From Notamacropus eugenii (Eukaryota; Chordata; Mammalia; Diprotodontia; Macropodidae): a DNA stretch of 64,000 nt. Positions 22,009 through 33,034 of the stretch are shown in pieces. How positions within the stretch are numbered: the first letter of the stretch is position 1; each line of letters opens with the position of its first letter. Where the stretch lies: NCBI RefSeq assembly GCF_028372415.1, contig NC_092873.1, positions 348,835,390 to 348,899,389 on the forward strand, read 5' to 3'. The position numbers and the translations under genes are program-made. Under the pieces are notes generated by a model. It was not told the DNA's origin. It saw nothing but the letters and a program-made list of their open reading frames with translations, and searched no databases.

Positions 22009-22256
22009 AGGCAGCTAGGTGGTAAAGGGGATAGAACACCAAGTCTGGAGTAAGGAAGACCTGAGATCAAATCCAGCCTCAGACACTAACCAGCTGTGTG
22101 ACCCTAGGCAAGTCACTTAATCCTGATTACCTCAGTTTCCTCATCTGTCAAATGAACTGGAGAAGGAAATGGCAAGCCACTCCAATATCTTTGCCAAGAA
22201 AATCCCCAAAGAGGTCACAAAGGGTCAGACACATCTGAAAATGACTTAAACAACAG
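22009..22256 (+). mobile_element. tRNA-headed SINE with RTE tail
   Basis: GGCAGCTAGGTGGTAAAGGG..GAGATCAAATCC..CACTTAATCCTGATTACC..GGTCAGACACATCTGAAAA..AACAACAG. An ATTAGA word flanks both ends. Confidence 0.8.
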
Positions 22257-22324
22257 ATTAGATACGCTTTGAAGTTCTTTACTACTCAAAATCTCCCTTT
22301 CTTTGAATGAATGAACCTTTAATA

Positions 22325-22515
22325 GTAGCTCACAGAGTCACAGAATTTTTGAGTTGGAAGGGACCTCTCTGCCTGGTAAGTTTAATCCATACCTAAAAAA
22401 GTCCTCTCTAGAATATATCTGACAAATGGTTACCCTTCTATTGTTCGAAGATCTCCAAGAAAGGGCAATCCATCATCTCCTTGGATAGCTCATTCCATTT
22501 ATGGATAAGTCTAAT
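22325..22515 (-). mobile_element. CR1/L3 LINE 3' end
   Basis: CACAGAATTTTTGAGTTGGA, AGGGACCTCTC, then CATTCCATTTATGGATAAGT. The reverse complement is a CR1/L3 3' end. Confidence 0.55.
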
Positions 22516-22519
22516 TCTG

Positions 22520-23000
22520 TGGATTTTATTTTATGCATTTAATGTTAAGGGAATTTGAAAATCTTCCCTGCCCCTTAGTAGGCCCATGTGACTTGCTTTG
22601 AGCTCTGGCTGAGCCCACAGCTTGAGTCACATGGAACCCGTGGTGAGAGGAGCTTCCCCAATGGGTGGAGCAGTAAGGCAGAGCTGAGGCAGAGCAGCTA
22701 GCATGAGCGAGAGAGCGAGGAATTTTGCCTTGGGGAGTTTGTTTGTGAGGAGGCCTAAGGGACAGAAGGCTTGGGGATGTGGGTGCTCCCTGGATTGGTG
22801 ATGTGTATAAGCTTCTTTGTTACCATGGTAGATTTGGCTTTCTGGTATCTGAATAAATATCTTGGTTTCATCTTTGGGGAAGAGAGTTATTTATATTTGC
22901 AGATTTACCTTGGAAATGCACATATTCATAGCAGCTGCTATGGGTATCCCATTGGCATTACAAGGGATCTATGACACAAAAAAGATTAAGACTTCCTGGA
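22520..23000 (-). mobile_element. Old repeat (TTTATTTTATGCATTTAA type) split by an LTR-like insert
   Basis: Ends at 22520-22542 (ATTTTATTTTATGCATTTAA) and 22963-23000 (GATCTATGACACAAAAAAGA) match the repeat also seen at 33035-33460, so the middle is inserted. Confidence 0.5.
22543..22962 (+). mobile_element. Candidate solo LTR
   Basis: 420 bp starting TGTTA and ending TTACA, with an internal AATAAA at 22852, a TATAAG-like word near 22806 and purine-rich GCGAGAGAGCGAGG. Size, TG..CA ends and poly(A) signal fit an ERV LTR. No flanking duplication is clear and no internal retroviral sequence is present. Confidence 0.4.
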
Positions 23001-23009
23001 ATTGATTAC

Positions 23010-23235
23010 ATTGTAGTTTTGTCCTTTGTTCTCAAAGAGGACCATGACATCAGGAAGATGATGCCATGACTAGTAAGTGAACTGGATTTAAGTGAAGGAG
23101 GACTGTGCAAGGTCACCAGCATTCTGGCTTTCAGGAAGTCATGCTCATCTTTATTATCTAACTTGTTAGTGACTCCCATCATAGGGATTTCAGCCTAGCA
23201 TGAGCCAGGCAGAGAGGTATTTAGGGTAAGGTAGG
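23010..23235 (-). mobile_element. Marsupial RTE-tailed element
   Basis: GTCCTTTGTTCTCAAAGAGG, ACCATGACATCAGGAAGATG, GACTGTGCAAGGTCACCAGC. Confidence 0.5.
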
Positions 23236-23275
23236 TCCTTTCTTAAAATCAGACAAACTAGATTACACCAGACAA

Positions 23276-23684
23276 AGTTATTTGAAATTATGATTGGGAC
23301 AATTTCAGAGAAACTTGAGAAGACTTGTATGAACTGATGCAGAGTGAAGTGAACCAAGAGAATAATTTATTTAGCAACAATATTGTAAAGACAAACAACT
23401 TTGAAAGACTTGGGAACCCTGATCAATACAATGACCAACCACGATTTCAGAGGACTTATGATAGAACATGCCCCCCACATCCTGAGAGAGAGAGAGAGAT
23501 GATGGATTTCATAGTGATAGAGACATATTTTTTTTGACATGGCCAATCTGGGAATTTGTTTTTGCTTGTTATATGTTTGTGATAGGACTTTTTTTTTCTT
23601 GCTTTCTCAATGTGTGGAGGGGGAGAGTGAAATGGGAAGGGAAGGGAAGAAGGCAGATCTTTGGAAATAAAATTCAATTAAAAA
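23276..23684 (+). mobile_element. L1 3'-end insertion with target-site duplication
   Basis: TGTATGAACTGATGCAGAGT, GAAGTGAACCAAGAG, GACATGGCCAATCTGGGAAT, a GGGGGAGAGTGAAATGGG run and an A-rich tail. Flanked by AGATTACACCAGACAA (23260-23275) and AGATTATACTAGACAA (23685-23700). 5'-truncated. Confidence 0.7.
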
Positions 23685-23937
23685 AGATTATACTAGACAA
23701 GGGGGGTGGGTAACTAGTCTCACCATTTCTGACTCCATTGTGATTATGTTTTTTCCCCCAGAAGAATACAATCTTCTCAAGGGGAGAGATTGTTTCATTT
23801 TTCCCCCCTTTGCATGTCCAGCACATAGCACAGTATGGAAGTACGGAATAGTAGGCTGCTAATGGGGCCACAAACACAAAAACAAAGCTCTGGATACCTA
23901 TGGAACTTCTAGGCTATACCAGTCCTAATTCCACATT

Positions 23938-23989
23938 CTTATTCTCTGTTATTATTAATTTATAATTATTAATAATAACAGAGAATAAG
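23938..23989. repeat. Perfect 22-bp inverted repeat, 8-nt spacer
   Basis: Arms 23938-23959 and 23968-23989 are exact reverse complements around TTATAATT. It is followed by another AT-rich near-palindrome centred on TAGCTAGCTA at about 24000-24012. Confidence 0.9.
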
Positions 23990-24029
23990 ATATAATAATA
24001 TAGCTAGCTATAATTATTATTAATAATTA

Positions 24030-24230
24030 TATAGCATTTTAATAAAAGTAGGCAAATCACTTTACATATGTTTTCTTATTTGGTCCTTACAACAATCTGT
24101 GAGAGTTAGGTGCTATTATTATCCCCATTTTATAGATGAGAAACTGAGGTTGAGAAGTTAAGAGCATCTGAGGCAGGATTGGGATTCAGGTATTCCTGAC
24201 TTTTAGGTCCTACTCTGTACCACCTGTTTC
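24030..24230 (-). mobile_element. MIR relic
   Basis: TTATCCCCATTTTATAGATG, AGAAACTGAGG and GGATTGGGATTCAGGTATTC. Confidence 0.6.
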
Positions 24231-24609
24231 ATCTAAGAATGTCTCCTCAAACCATATGTGAGCTCTATTAGTCAAGACTCTTTAGTTTCCTTTTTAGTAT
24301 CCATAAAACAAGGAAGTACTGTTGACTGACACTGATATCAGTGCTAGAGGAATAGGGAAAAGATGGAGAGCGTAAGACCAGGTAGAATGAGAAGGCTCCC
24401 AGAAAGAGAGAATTATAGTTGGAAGAGGATTGGAGAAGAAAAAAGAGGAGGGGTCACAAGGCATGGGGGGGCAGAGTGAGGAGGACAGGTATCTTGGAAA
24501 GGAAGAAATGGATTGTGGGAAGACTGTAGCAGTATAGGGACTGGGACAAAGGAACAGGAGGCAGATTTTCTTGGTTTACAGAAAGAGTCCTAGGAATCCC
24601 AAAGGTGAA

Positions 24610-24692
24610 ATGGGAGACAAGGACTTTGTATAACCAGTGCTTAGCATAACGCATGGCACATAGTAGGTTTTTAATAAATACTTGTTAACTGA
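24610..24692 (+). mobile_element. L2 3' terminus
   Basis: CCAGTGCTTAGCATAACGCA, TGGCACATAGTAGG and AATAAATACTTGTTAACTGA. Confidence 0.5.
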
Positions 24693-24759
24693 CTTCACCT
24701 AATGGAGGAATAACAAAATCACAGAGAGGCCTCTTGGGGGTAGGGGGATGATTCCCTTT

Positions 24760-25720
24760 ACAACTTCTCTGTCAAGTCTCACCCAATCTCTCCTTGAAGA
24801 CCTCTCATGAAAGAGACCCCACAACTTCTTCAGGAAAGGTAAACCACTTTGGTATCACTCTCCATGCTGGAACATCTCCCCCTCCATCCTGTCTTAATGC
24901 ACTCTTTGTAACTTCCACCTCTCTTTCCCAGTTTTTCCTCTGGGATCAAGTAGAACAAGACTATTTGTCCTTCTATGTGATCTCCCTTCAGATATCTGAT
25001 GACAGCTATCATGTCCCTCCCCTCCTCTCCTGTCTGTTTCCCAGATAAACTTCCTTGATCCCTTCATTGGACTCTCCTATAGCACGAACTTGATTGAAGC
25101 CATTCCTTACCCTAGATGCCATCCTCTAGACTCTTTCTAGTTTATTAATGTCCTTTTCAAAAGTGTATTACCCAAAACTGAACACAATATTCCAGATATT
25201 GTCTTACTGAGTCAGAGTACTTTGAGATTCTTGGTTACTTTTTCCAACAAGTTGTAACCTTTTTTTTTTCATGTAACCCAAGATCCAATTGAGTTTCTGG
25301 GCTGTCCCCATCGCCTTGTTGGTTTTTAATGAGCTTTGTAGTTCACTAATACCTGTAGATCTTTTTCAGATGGACTGCTATCTAGTCACACCTCCCACAT
25401 CTTGTATTTGTGGGGTTGGTTTTGGGGACCTGAGTGGAAGAATTTATTTTTAGATCTGGCCCAATTTTCTCTCCTGTCAAGATCTTTTGGGATCCTGGAC
25501 TCAGGGTGCTAGCTATCCCTCCTTGCTCTGCTTCACTCGCATATTTAATAAGCTATCCATTCCTTCAACCAAGTCATTGATTGAAATGTTGAAATACACA
25601 GGGCCAAGCCTAGATCCAAGGTATCCTCTTGTCTATAAACCCAAGGGTTCCTTAGAGCCACCAAGGATAAATCCTCCGTGTCCACAACTAAGGGGAAATA
25701 AGGAACCAAGTGTGCTGAGC
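24760..25720 (-). mobile_element. CR1/L3 LINE, long antisense fragment
   Basis: About 950 bp of antisense CR1-family sequence: CTCTGGGATCAAGTAGAACA, AACTGAACACAATATTCCAG, AGATCCAATTGAGTTTCTGG, CCAAGTCATTGATTGAAATG, GGGCCAAGCCTAGATCC. It is the longest LINE piece in the window; no intact ORF remains. Confidence 0.65.
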
Positions 25721-25849
25721 CATAGTTGACAAATGGATTCTGCTTTTAGTGTTCCCCTTAATACCAACCCCCCACCCCCTTCACACATCTGCCTCCAAGT
25801 CCGTAAGAAATGAATTAATTTTTTTGAAACTAGCAGGAAGATTATTGGA

Positions 25850-26295
25850 CTCAGAGAATATCAAAGGTGAGAAGGGCCTTAGAGATCATCTAGTCTAATC
25901 CTCTCATTTTACAGTTTCTGCCAGGGAATGGAAGTAATTTACTCAGGGTTGCATAGTATACTAGTGACAGGATCAGGAGCCAGAACCAGAGATGTGCTGA
26001 TAAATGTTTAACAATAGGATCTCTGAAAAAAATTACACATGACACACTTTTAAGTTTAATCTGCATTATCAATATTTTCTCCATCACTTTCTAATGTCTA
26101 GACAATAACCCCTCCCCCCCCCCCACTAAATCAAGTACTGATTTGTAGCCTTTGCCAATTTCCAAGGTATAAATGCTCACATTGAAAATTTAACAATCAG
26201 ATCTCTTGAACTGGTTCATGTTAGCTTCAGAACGTTGCTGGTAGAATCCAGGCCTCTTGACTCCTATTGGGTCTCTTTGCCCTGTACCACAAAAT
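25850..26295 (-). mobile_element. MIR/L3-type relic split by an older-repeat copy
   Basis: Parts at 25850-25993 (CTTAGAGATCATCTAGTCTA) and 26240-26295 (TAGAATCCAGGCCTCTTGAC) flank the AAATGTTTAACAATAGGATC repeat (25995-26235), the second copy of the element at 10728-10930. Confidence 0.5.
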
Positions 26296-26371
26296 CCTTA
26301 ATTCTCAAGAAATAGCCCCTACATCACCCAGTGTGTCATTTTTTACCATCCTTCTCTGAGACAAATTGTAT

Positions 26372-26403
26372 GCGTGCACACACACACACACACACACACA
26401 CAC
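26372..26403. repeat. (CA)n microsatellite
   Basis: About fifteen CA dinucleotides after TGCGTG. Confidence 0.9.
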
Positions 26404-26469
26404 CATGAGTTCTCATGCACCACAAAGATCACTATTATATACATTAATGACATATTTACACACCTAGCT

Positions 26470-27010
26470 GGTGCCACCTCCTACAAGAAGCCTTTCCTGA
26501 TATTCTCCCACTTACTTTGATGTCCACATCTTCTTGAAATTATTTGGTTTTATTTTTTAAGTATTTTGTGTTTTTTGTGTCCATGCAAGCAACTCATCAA
26601 CTCACATGGGTTTATCATCTCTTTACTAATAACTCCTAAAGATAAATCCAGATCAGACTCTCTCCTGAATTCCACTCTTTCATCATCAATGGTCTGTTGA
26701 ACGTTTCTAACTGAATGTCCCAATGGGCATTTCAAATTCAATATGTCCAAAATGGAATTCATTATCTTTTTCCCAAATCCATCCCTCTTCCAAATAAATT
26801 TCCCTAGGTAGTCAAAGATATATCATCTTCCCTACAACCTCAGTGTCATCCTTGATTCTCAACCCACATATCCATCTAGTTGCCAGATCTTGTCTTATCT
26901 ATTTCTCCAACATCTCTCAAATCTGTCCCCTTCTCTCCACTCATACAGCCACCATCTTAGATCATGTGTTCATGGCCTCTGTCCTGGACTGTTTCAATAG
27001 CCTCCTCTCT
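26470..27010 (+). mobile_element. L2 LINE, ORF2 3' part
   Basis: Sense L2: AATATGTCCAAAATGGAATT, CAGTGTCATCCTTGATTCTC, CAACATCTCTCAAATCTGTC, GTCCTGGACTGTTTCAATAG. Frames are broken. Confidence 0.6.
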
Positions 27011-27169
27011 TCCCTCTTCAGACCATTCAAAGGGAGCTACTTGACTGTGCCTTTATACTCAATCACTCTGGCTCTCACTGAATGGCTGGCCCAAGCCTCA
27101 CTTGCTCATTGTTTGGGTTTTGATGGCCCAGAATGGGTGATGAGAAACTCTGAGGGTCTTCCCTTCTCA

Positions 27170-27490
27170 GATTGATTCTTTTGTAAAGTCAACTAGGCCT
27201 TCTTTTGCCTCAATTCTTACCTAGCCTTTAACCACTGAATGGGTCTTACCTCAGACTAACAAGACCTGGGAAAGATCATAGCTTACAAAGAGACCAAGGT
27301 CTCCCACTGTATCTGGGGCACTCACTAGTCATCCTGACTTGTGTTTTGCCATTAAACTCTGATGTCTCTGGAGGAGAGAGTGACCTCGCACAGCTCTCCC
27401 TTACTTAAATCTAACTCACTTGTGAGTTAAGATATCACCCTCTTGATGTCATGGTCCTCTTTGAGAACCGAAGGATGAACAATTACAAAT
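27170..27490 (+). mobile_element. Marsupial RTE-tailed element
   Basis: GAGAGTGACCTCGCACAGCT, AAATCTAACTCACTTGTGAG, GATGTCATGGTCCTCTTTGA, GAACCGAAGGATGAACAATT. Confidence 0.55.
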
Positions 27491-27629
27491 ACACCGCCCA
27501 TTTGCCTAAGTGGTTTTTCAAAAGCTCAGGACTGGCTATATCAGTGCCCTATTTTACAAACTGGAACGGCAACTAATTTCCTCCACGATCAAATATATAT
27601 GCTTAGTTTGGTATTTTAAGCTTTTTACG

Positions 27630-27880
27630 GCCTGGCTTGAGCCTGCCTTTCCAGCCCTATGACACATTACTTTCACATACACATACAAAGGTTAACAAAA
27701 CCGGCCCATGTCCTTGCCTTTGTGCTGGCTTCCCCCACACTGGGGAAGTGCTCAGTCCTCCCCAGTGTCTCAGAATCCCTGGTTCCCTTCAAGGTTCAGC
27801 TGAAGCACTCCTACACGGAGCCTTACCTGACCACCCCTGGTGGCCAGTGCCTTTTCCCCAAAGTATCTTTATTGTTACAT
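27630..27880 (+). mobile_element. L2-like 3' part
   Basis: CCTTTGTGCTGGCTTCCCCC, CCCTTCAAGGTTCAGCTGAA and GGAGCCTTACCTGACCACCC follow the L2 order. Confidence 0.5.
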
Positions 27881-28092
27881 TTACATAGTTCTTTTTGCTT
27901 TTTAAAAAAAATTTCTTTCCTTTTTTTTATTGTGAACTTGATCATCAACAAACATTTTGACATACAAAGAACACCAAGGAGGTTTATATTTTATGCCTAT
28001 TTTGTGTCTATATGTATACATATGTATCTCCACACATACATATACATGTGTGCATATAAGCTATTGAAAAACTGTAGTAAGACATGGGACAG

Positions 28093-28330
28093 GGCAGTCA
28101 GGTGGCACAGTGGATAGAGGACTGGGCGTGGAGTTAGGAAGACTCATTTTCCCGGGTTCAAATCTATCCTCAGACACTTATTAGCTGTGTGACCCTGAAC
28201 TTAACCCTGTTTGCCTCAGTTTCTTCATCTGTAAAATTAGTTGGAGAAGGACATGGCAAACCATTCCAGTACTTCTTTCAAGAAAATCCCAAATAGGGTC
28301 ACAAAGAGTTGGACAAAACTGAACAGTAAC
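28093..28330 (+). mobile_element. tRNA-headed SINE with RTE tail
   Basis: GGCAGTCAGGTGGCACAGTG, GGGTTCAAATCTATCC, GGCAAACCATTCCAGTACTT and GTTGGACAAAACTGAACAGT. Flanked by a duplicated AAAAACTG..AAGA..TGGGAC segment. Confidence 0.8.
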
Positions 28331-28503
28331 CATATATACCTTCTCCTGCTGCGTGTGCGTGTATATACTCATTTACTTGTGTGTGTACACCTATGTGCAC
28401 ATGCATGCATAAGCTAGTAAAGCTTAAAAACTGCACTAAGATGTGGGACAACTTGCACAGTTTATAAAGTCCCTTCGGGACAAAAACAGTTTCACTTTTA
28501 AAT

Positions 28504-28758
28504 TTGTTGTTGTTGATGAGTTGTTTCAGTCATATCTGACTGTTCATGACCCCATTTGGAGTTTTCTTTGCAAAGATACTGGAGCGGTTTGCCATGTCCT
28601 TCTCTAACTCATTTTACAGATGAGGAAACTGAGGCAAACAGGGTTAAATGACTTGCCCAGGGTCTCGCGGCTAGTGTCTGAGGACAGATTTGAACTCAGA
28701 AGATGAGCCTTCCTTATTCCCAGTCCAGTGCTCTAGGCACTGTACCACCTAGCTGCCC
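28504..28758 (-). mobile_element. tRNA-headed SINE with RTE tail
   Basis: TTGTTGTTGTTGATGAG, ATATCTGACTGTTCATGACC, CACTGTACCACCTAGCTGCC. An L2 terminus (AGTAGGTACTTAATAAACCC) follows to 28802. Confidence 0.8.
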
Positions 28759-28809
28759 TCTGAGCCTCCTAGTAGGTACTTAATAAACCCTTATTGACTG
28801 ACTGTTTCC

Positions 28810-29280
28810 TCACCCATAAAATGATCTCTAAATTCTCTTCCAGTTGTAAACCTGATGATCTTATGCTCTTTCCAGCTCTGGCAGTTCTATTAATCAAAAA
28901 TAGAGAAGAAAGGTTATCCTTTAACACCTTTATTGACCGCCTGCTCTCCACCCTACTGCCCATTGCGTCTTCCATCTTAGAGCCTGGGCTAGTTGTACCA
29001 GCCCTCCCCAGAAGTGGCTGCATTTGAGCAGATGTGATGGAAAAGAGGGAGGGGAGACTGAGGACCTTGGCTGCCTGCTTCCTAGACAGCCCTGCATACC
29101 CATTTCTGTGAGTACTATTTTTTCTCTGTTCTCTTCCCAGAGTTGGGCATGTTTGTATGCCCTGGGAAATATTTGGGTAACCCCATCCCACCTTAGACTT
29201 GGAGCCTTCACTATAATGCACATGACAAAGACACAATGAAAGCCTGAATGCAGGATAGCTGAATCTTCTGGCATTAAAAA
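28810..29280. other. Unassigned interval with overlapping chance ORFs
   Basis: Minus ORFs of 155 and 119 codons overlap in different frames here. Neither shows a domain or compositional coding bias. Confidence 0.4.
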
Positions 29281-29284
29281 TATG

Positions 29285-29455
29285 TACACTTAAAAAAATA
29301 CATATTTTTGTATAACCTATATCAAATTACTTACTGTCTCAGGGAGGGGAGAAGGGAGAAAGGGAAGGAAAGCATTTGGAACACAAAAATTTTTTAATGT
29401 TAAAAATTGTTTTTACATGTAATTGGGGGAAAATATTAGTTAAAAAATATATATT
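29285..29455 (+). mobile_element. L1 3' terminal fragment
   Basis: GTATAACCTATATCAAATTA, a CAGGGAGGGGAGAAGGGAG run, then TTGTTTTTACATGTAATTGG. Confidence 0.6.
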
Positions 29456-30454
29456 TGAAGTATCCTTCCTTCTGAGCCCTTGCATATTTGTTGAATTGAA
29501 ATTGAGATTGAATACTTTTGTAGATATCTAAGTATATGTATATATGTTTATATACACTGTAAGATTAAGTGAGCATAATTATGTTGTATGTGAGACCAAC
29601 TATGTGAGTACATGTGAATATGTGAGCGTATGAGTGCATGCACATGTATGTGTATGCATACAATAAGTTGCACACTGGGGAACGGCCTATTTTGCCTACC
29701 CTTAGTCCCTGCTCCAATTTCAAGGGGTATCCCCTGAAAGATCCCTCACATACCGTAACTCAGAGCAGGCCCCACCTCTGTCCTTGCCAGGCCCCATCCC
29801 TCTCTCATAATTATGGAGAACAAACAAGAGATGTGGATGGTGAAGGAGATGCTATTAGCTTAACCTTTAAGGGAGCTGCTGGCTGGGCACAGTGTCTCCC
29901 CAGTCCGGGCCTAGCTTCTGAGGGTTCCTGGAGACAAGAAAAAAGGGTTTGGCTACAGGAGAAGGTGGACGGAAAGGGAAGAACCAGAGAAGAGGGTATC
30001 TTCATGCCAGGTTACTCAGAGGATGCAGGAAGGGGAAGGGGAGGAGGGATGGAGAAGCTCAGACAAGAGGGATGGGGGAAGAAAATGGCAGTTAGAGATC
30101 AGATATTTGGAACCCAAATTACAGGAGACACACAGAGTGAAAAAGTTACATTGGAGCCCCTAAATGTCTCTTAAATATTGCTTAGATCAATTTCATTATT
30201 TTATTTTATTTAAATATTTTGGTGAGGGGGGGCTTTAATAAGTATTTATTGCTAGAGACTACTCATAATCTGGGTGGCAGGGAGAGGCAAAAAATATTTT
30301 TAAAACAGATAAAAGAACTCAAAAAATGCTGCAAACCAGAGCTAATACTAAAATAGCCCCCAAAGGTATATTTTAAAATATTGTATAATAATTGATTCTC
30401 ATAATCATGACCTCAAGTCATCAAGAAAAAGTTAACCAACCTCATTATTTTAAA

Positions 30455-30650
30455 GATGAGAAGACTGGTTTTGCATGACTGCACACATATAACCTATATC
30501 TAAGTGCTTGATTCTTGAAGAGTAGGGAGGAGAGGAACAGAGGAAATTTGGAATCCAAATTCTATATTAATTGTAAAAATTATGAAAGTATAAAAAAATC
30601 CTAAAAACTGCTTTTATGTGTAATTGAAAAAAAAATAAAAACATTCTTAG
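30455..30650 (+). mobile_element. L1 3' terminal fragment
   Basis: TTTTGCATGACTGCACACAT, ATAACCTATATC and TTTTATGTGTAATTGAAAAA. Confidence 0.6.
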
Positions 30651-30686
30651 ATAAAGAAACTGAGGCCCAGAAAAAGAAAATAAACT

Positions 30687-30840
30687 GGGGCAGCTAGGTA
30701 GCACAGTGAATATAGCTCGGGCCCTGGAGTCATGAGGACCTGAGTCCAAATGTGATCTCAAGACACTTGACACTAGATGTGCGACCCTGGGAAAGTCGCT
30801 TAATCCCAATTGCCTAGACAAGAAAGAAAAAGAAAGGAAA
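30687..30840 (+). mobile_element. tRNA-like SINE without RTE tail
   Basis: GGGGCAGCTAGGTAGCACAG, TCGCTTAATCCCAATTGCC, then an AAGAAAGAAAAAGAAAGG tail. A MIR-like AGAAACTGAGGCCCAG word precedes it. Confidence 0.7.
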
Positions 30841-31317
30841 TTAGCTAGTCCTAGTCTCACTGAACTAAGAACAAAGGTAAAACCAGAATCCCCATCTCTT
30901 CACTGAAACCTAAGAACCCCTTTCTAAGATCCTGTCCAGTTCTGAATCCTGTGGAAGGGGGCGAAAGAAAAAGACCTCCTTCCTGCTGTATATTGGGCCT
31001 CAATCTAGACCTGCTTCTTAGGAGAGAGTAAGCATGAGATCAGAATTCTAGAAATACAAAAATGGGGCTGGGATTTAATGTTTCCAGAGTTCAGTATTTG
31101 CAGAGTGGTCCAACTTCTGATTGTACCAGGTTAAGCACCCCCCCAAAAAGGGGGAGCATTTCCTGACCCTCAGTCCCTTTCCTCCTACCCTTAGCCAGTA
31201 GCATTCACAGTGCCCCTGCACTTCTTAGACCTATCTCAGGGTTCCCAGAAGAAGGAGGATGGGAAACAGCAGAGCTGGGGGATGGGGGATTGGGAGGGGG
31301 GCCTGACTCACATTTAG

Positions 31318-31500
31318 CCCACAGCTTCGGCAGCGGCGAGACAGCAAGGAATATTTTTAGGAGCTCATTAAACAGGGAAGAAAGAAAGGGAAGGGAAGGA
31401 AGGAAGACGAGGATTATGCATTATTTTTCATCCGAATGACAGCTCTGAGCATCTCCACTGGATCTGTCATGCAAAAGAAATGGCATGTCTAATATTATTA
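31318..31500. promoter_or_regulatory. Candidate conserved non-coding element A
   Basis: Unique block with CAGCTTCGGCAGCGGCGAGA, GGAATATTTTTAGGAGCTCA, GGATTATGCATTATTTTTCA and an octamer-like ATGCAAA at 31469. It keeps CpGs in an otherwise CpG-poor area. Confidence 0.4.
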
Positions 31501-31503
31501 TAG

Positions 31504-31545
31504 AGTGAGTGTGTGTGTGTGTGTGCGCGTGTGTATGTGTGCCCA
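31504..31545. repeat. (TG)n with CG steps
   Basis: GTGTGTGTGTGTGTGCGCGTGTG-type run next to element A. Confidence 0.85.
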
Positions 31546-32283
31546 AATACACTCATGCTCGTGTGAAACTTGCTGGGTGGTGGGTCTGACTTTTGAGTGT
31601 GAGTCTATGACAGTCAGAGACAGACATAGACATACAAACAGCAAGACGTGTTGGAGTGGGAGACACAGAGAGGGAGAACTGGGAGATGACAGTGTATGAG
31701 CGTGTAACACATTTACATTGGGGTGAGACCAGAGGATGACTTATGAGCCTGAATCTACGTGTGAAACTAGAGGCTGGGTTTGGAATTGTGTATGATTGTC
31801 ACAGTGTGTGTGTACATTTATGTATGTGTGTAAAAGAGGGACAAACCAAAGTGTGTAATTTTGATTCTGTGAGATTTTGTATAATGGGGTGTGAACACTG
31901 AGGAGGCAACCTGACTTCTGTGTAATGGGGTATGGATAATTCTGGAAGCCTAACAGATGAAGGGAGAGAGTGCTGAAAAATGTGGGGAGGGGAGGGACAG
32001 GTGAGATTGTATGAATGGAATGGAAATCTATAGCTTGCTTGCACATGTGTGTATAAATGGGGGGTGAGTATGAGTCATGGCTGAATTATCCCCAGAGGGT
32101 AATGAAGAAACTCAGATTGGTGTTAGAAAACTGCCTTACTTGTCCTTCTACAGATAGGGGTTAGAAAAGAGGTGAAGACTTAAGGTGGGAATGGGGGGAT
32201 GGCAGCAGTGAGTAAGAGTCTGTTTCTGAGAGAAAGGGAAGGGGGAGGTTGTACAGATCTATGAAGGGCTAGGTGAATTGTAT

Positions 32284-32450
32284 GAATGAATGAGTGAATG
32301 AATGAATGAAAAAGGATTTTATTAAGCATTTACTACTATGTGAAAAGCACAGTGCTAAGTACTGGAGATACAAATAGAAAAGCAGAGACTTTCCCCCACT
32401 CTCTTAATGGGGGAGGTTTAAAATGATAGTAAGGCATAACAATGTGAATG
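32284..32450 (-). mobile_element. (TGAA)n then L2 terminus
   Basis: TGAATGAATGAGTGAATGAA, then TTATTAAGCATTTACTACTA and GCACAGTGCTAAGTACTGGA. Confidence 0.5.
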
Positions 32451-33034
32451 AAAATAATAACAGTACTAGAAAGAAAAGAAAACAACGGCAAAAACCTCTC
32501 AACCCCAAAACTGAACTCTGTGTAGTTATAATGACAAAGCTTGGCCCAGGAGAAGAGATGAGGGGAATAAAAGGATAATACTCTCCCTTCTTTGCTGAGG
32601 TGGGGAACTATGGGGGGGTAGAATGGGGTATATGCCATCAGACTGCATTGATCAGGTTGGGTAGTTTAGCTGAAAGGTTTTTGTTCTTTCTTATAAGGGA
32701 TGGGAAGGAGAGGAATGAGGGATATACTCAGAAATTAAGGTGATGTAAAAACAAAAGATATCCACCCCCCAAAGTTTTTAAATTAAAAGTAAGAGTAGAG
32801 TGCTTTCCATGGTACCTCTGAGCACCCAATTCCCATTTTATGAAAGTTGGGACGACAGTAGAGATCCCAGCCCCATTTTTGCCTCCCTAGAATTTTAATG
32901 CCAAGGCTATTCTCTCCTAGGGAGCAGGGGTAGATTGGAGTCCAAGTCTCCCAGTACATAAAAGGAAGGAGTCCCTTTCTTTTGCTTTCTTCCATAGGAT
33001 TTAGAGCTGGACAGGATCTAAGAGATTATCTAGC

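Noticed and set aside
27834..27846. CTCF-like CCCCTGGTGGCCA
   Set aside because: Good core match but inside an L2-like relic and isolated; not enough support to list as a feature.
28769..29289. Two overlapping minus ORFs (155 and 119 codons)
   Set aside because: Different frames of the same DNA, no domain, next to SINE and L2 sequence.
29638..30174. 178-codon plus ORF containing HTGERP, the zinc-finger linker motif
   Set aside because: No C2H2 cysteines or histidines around it; the match is coincidental.
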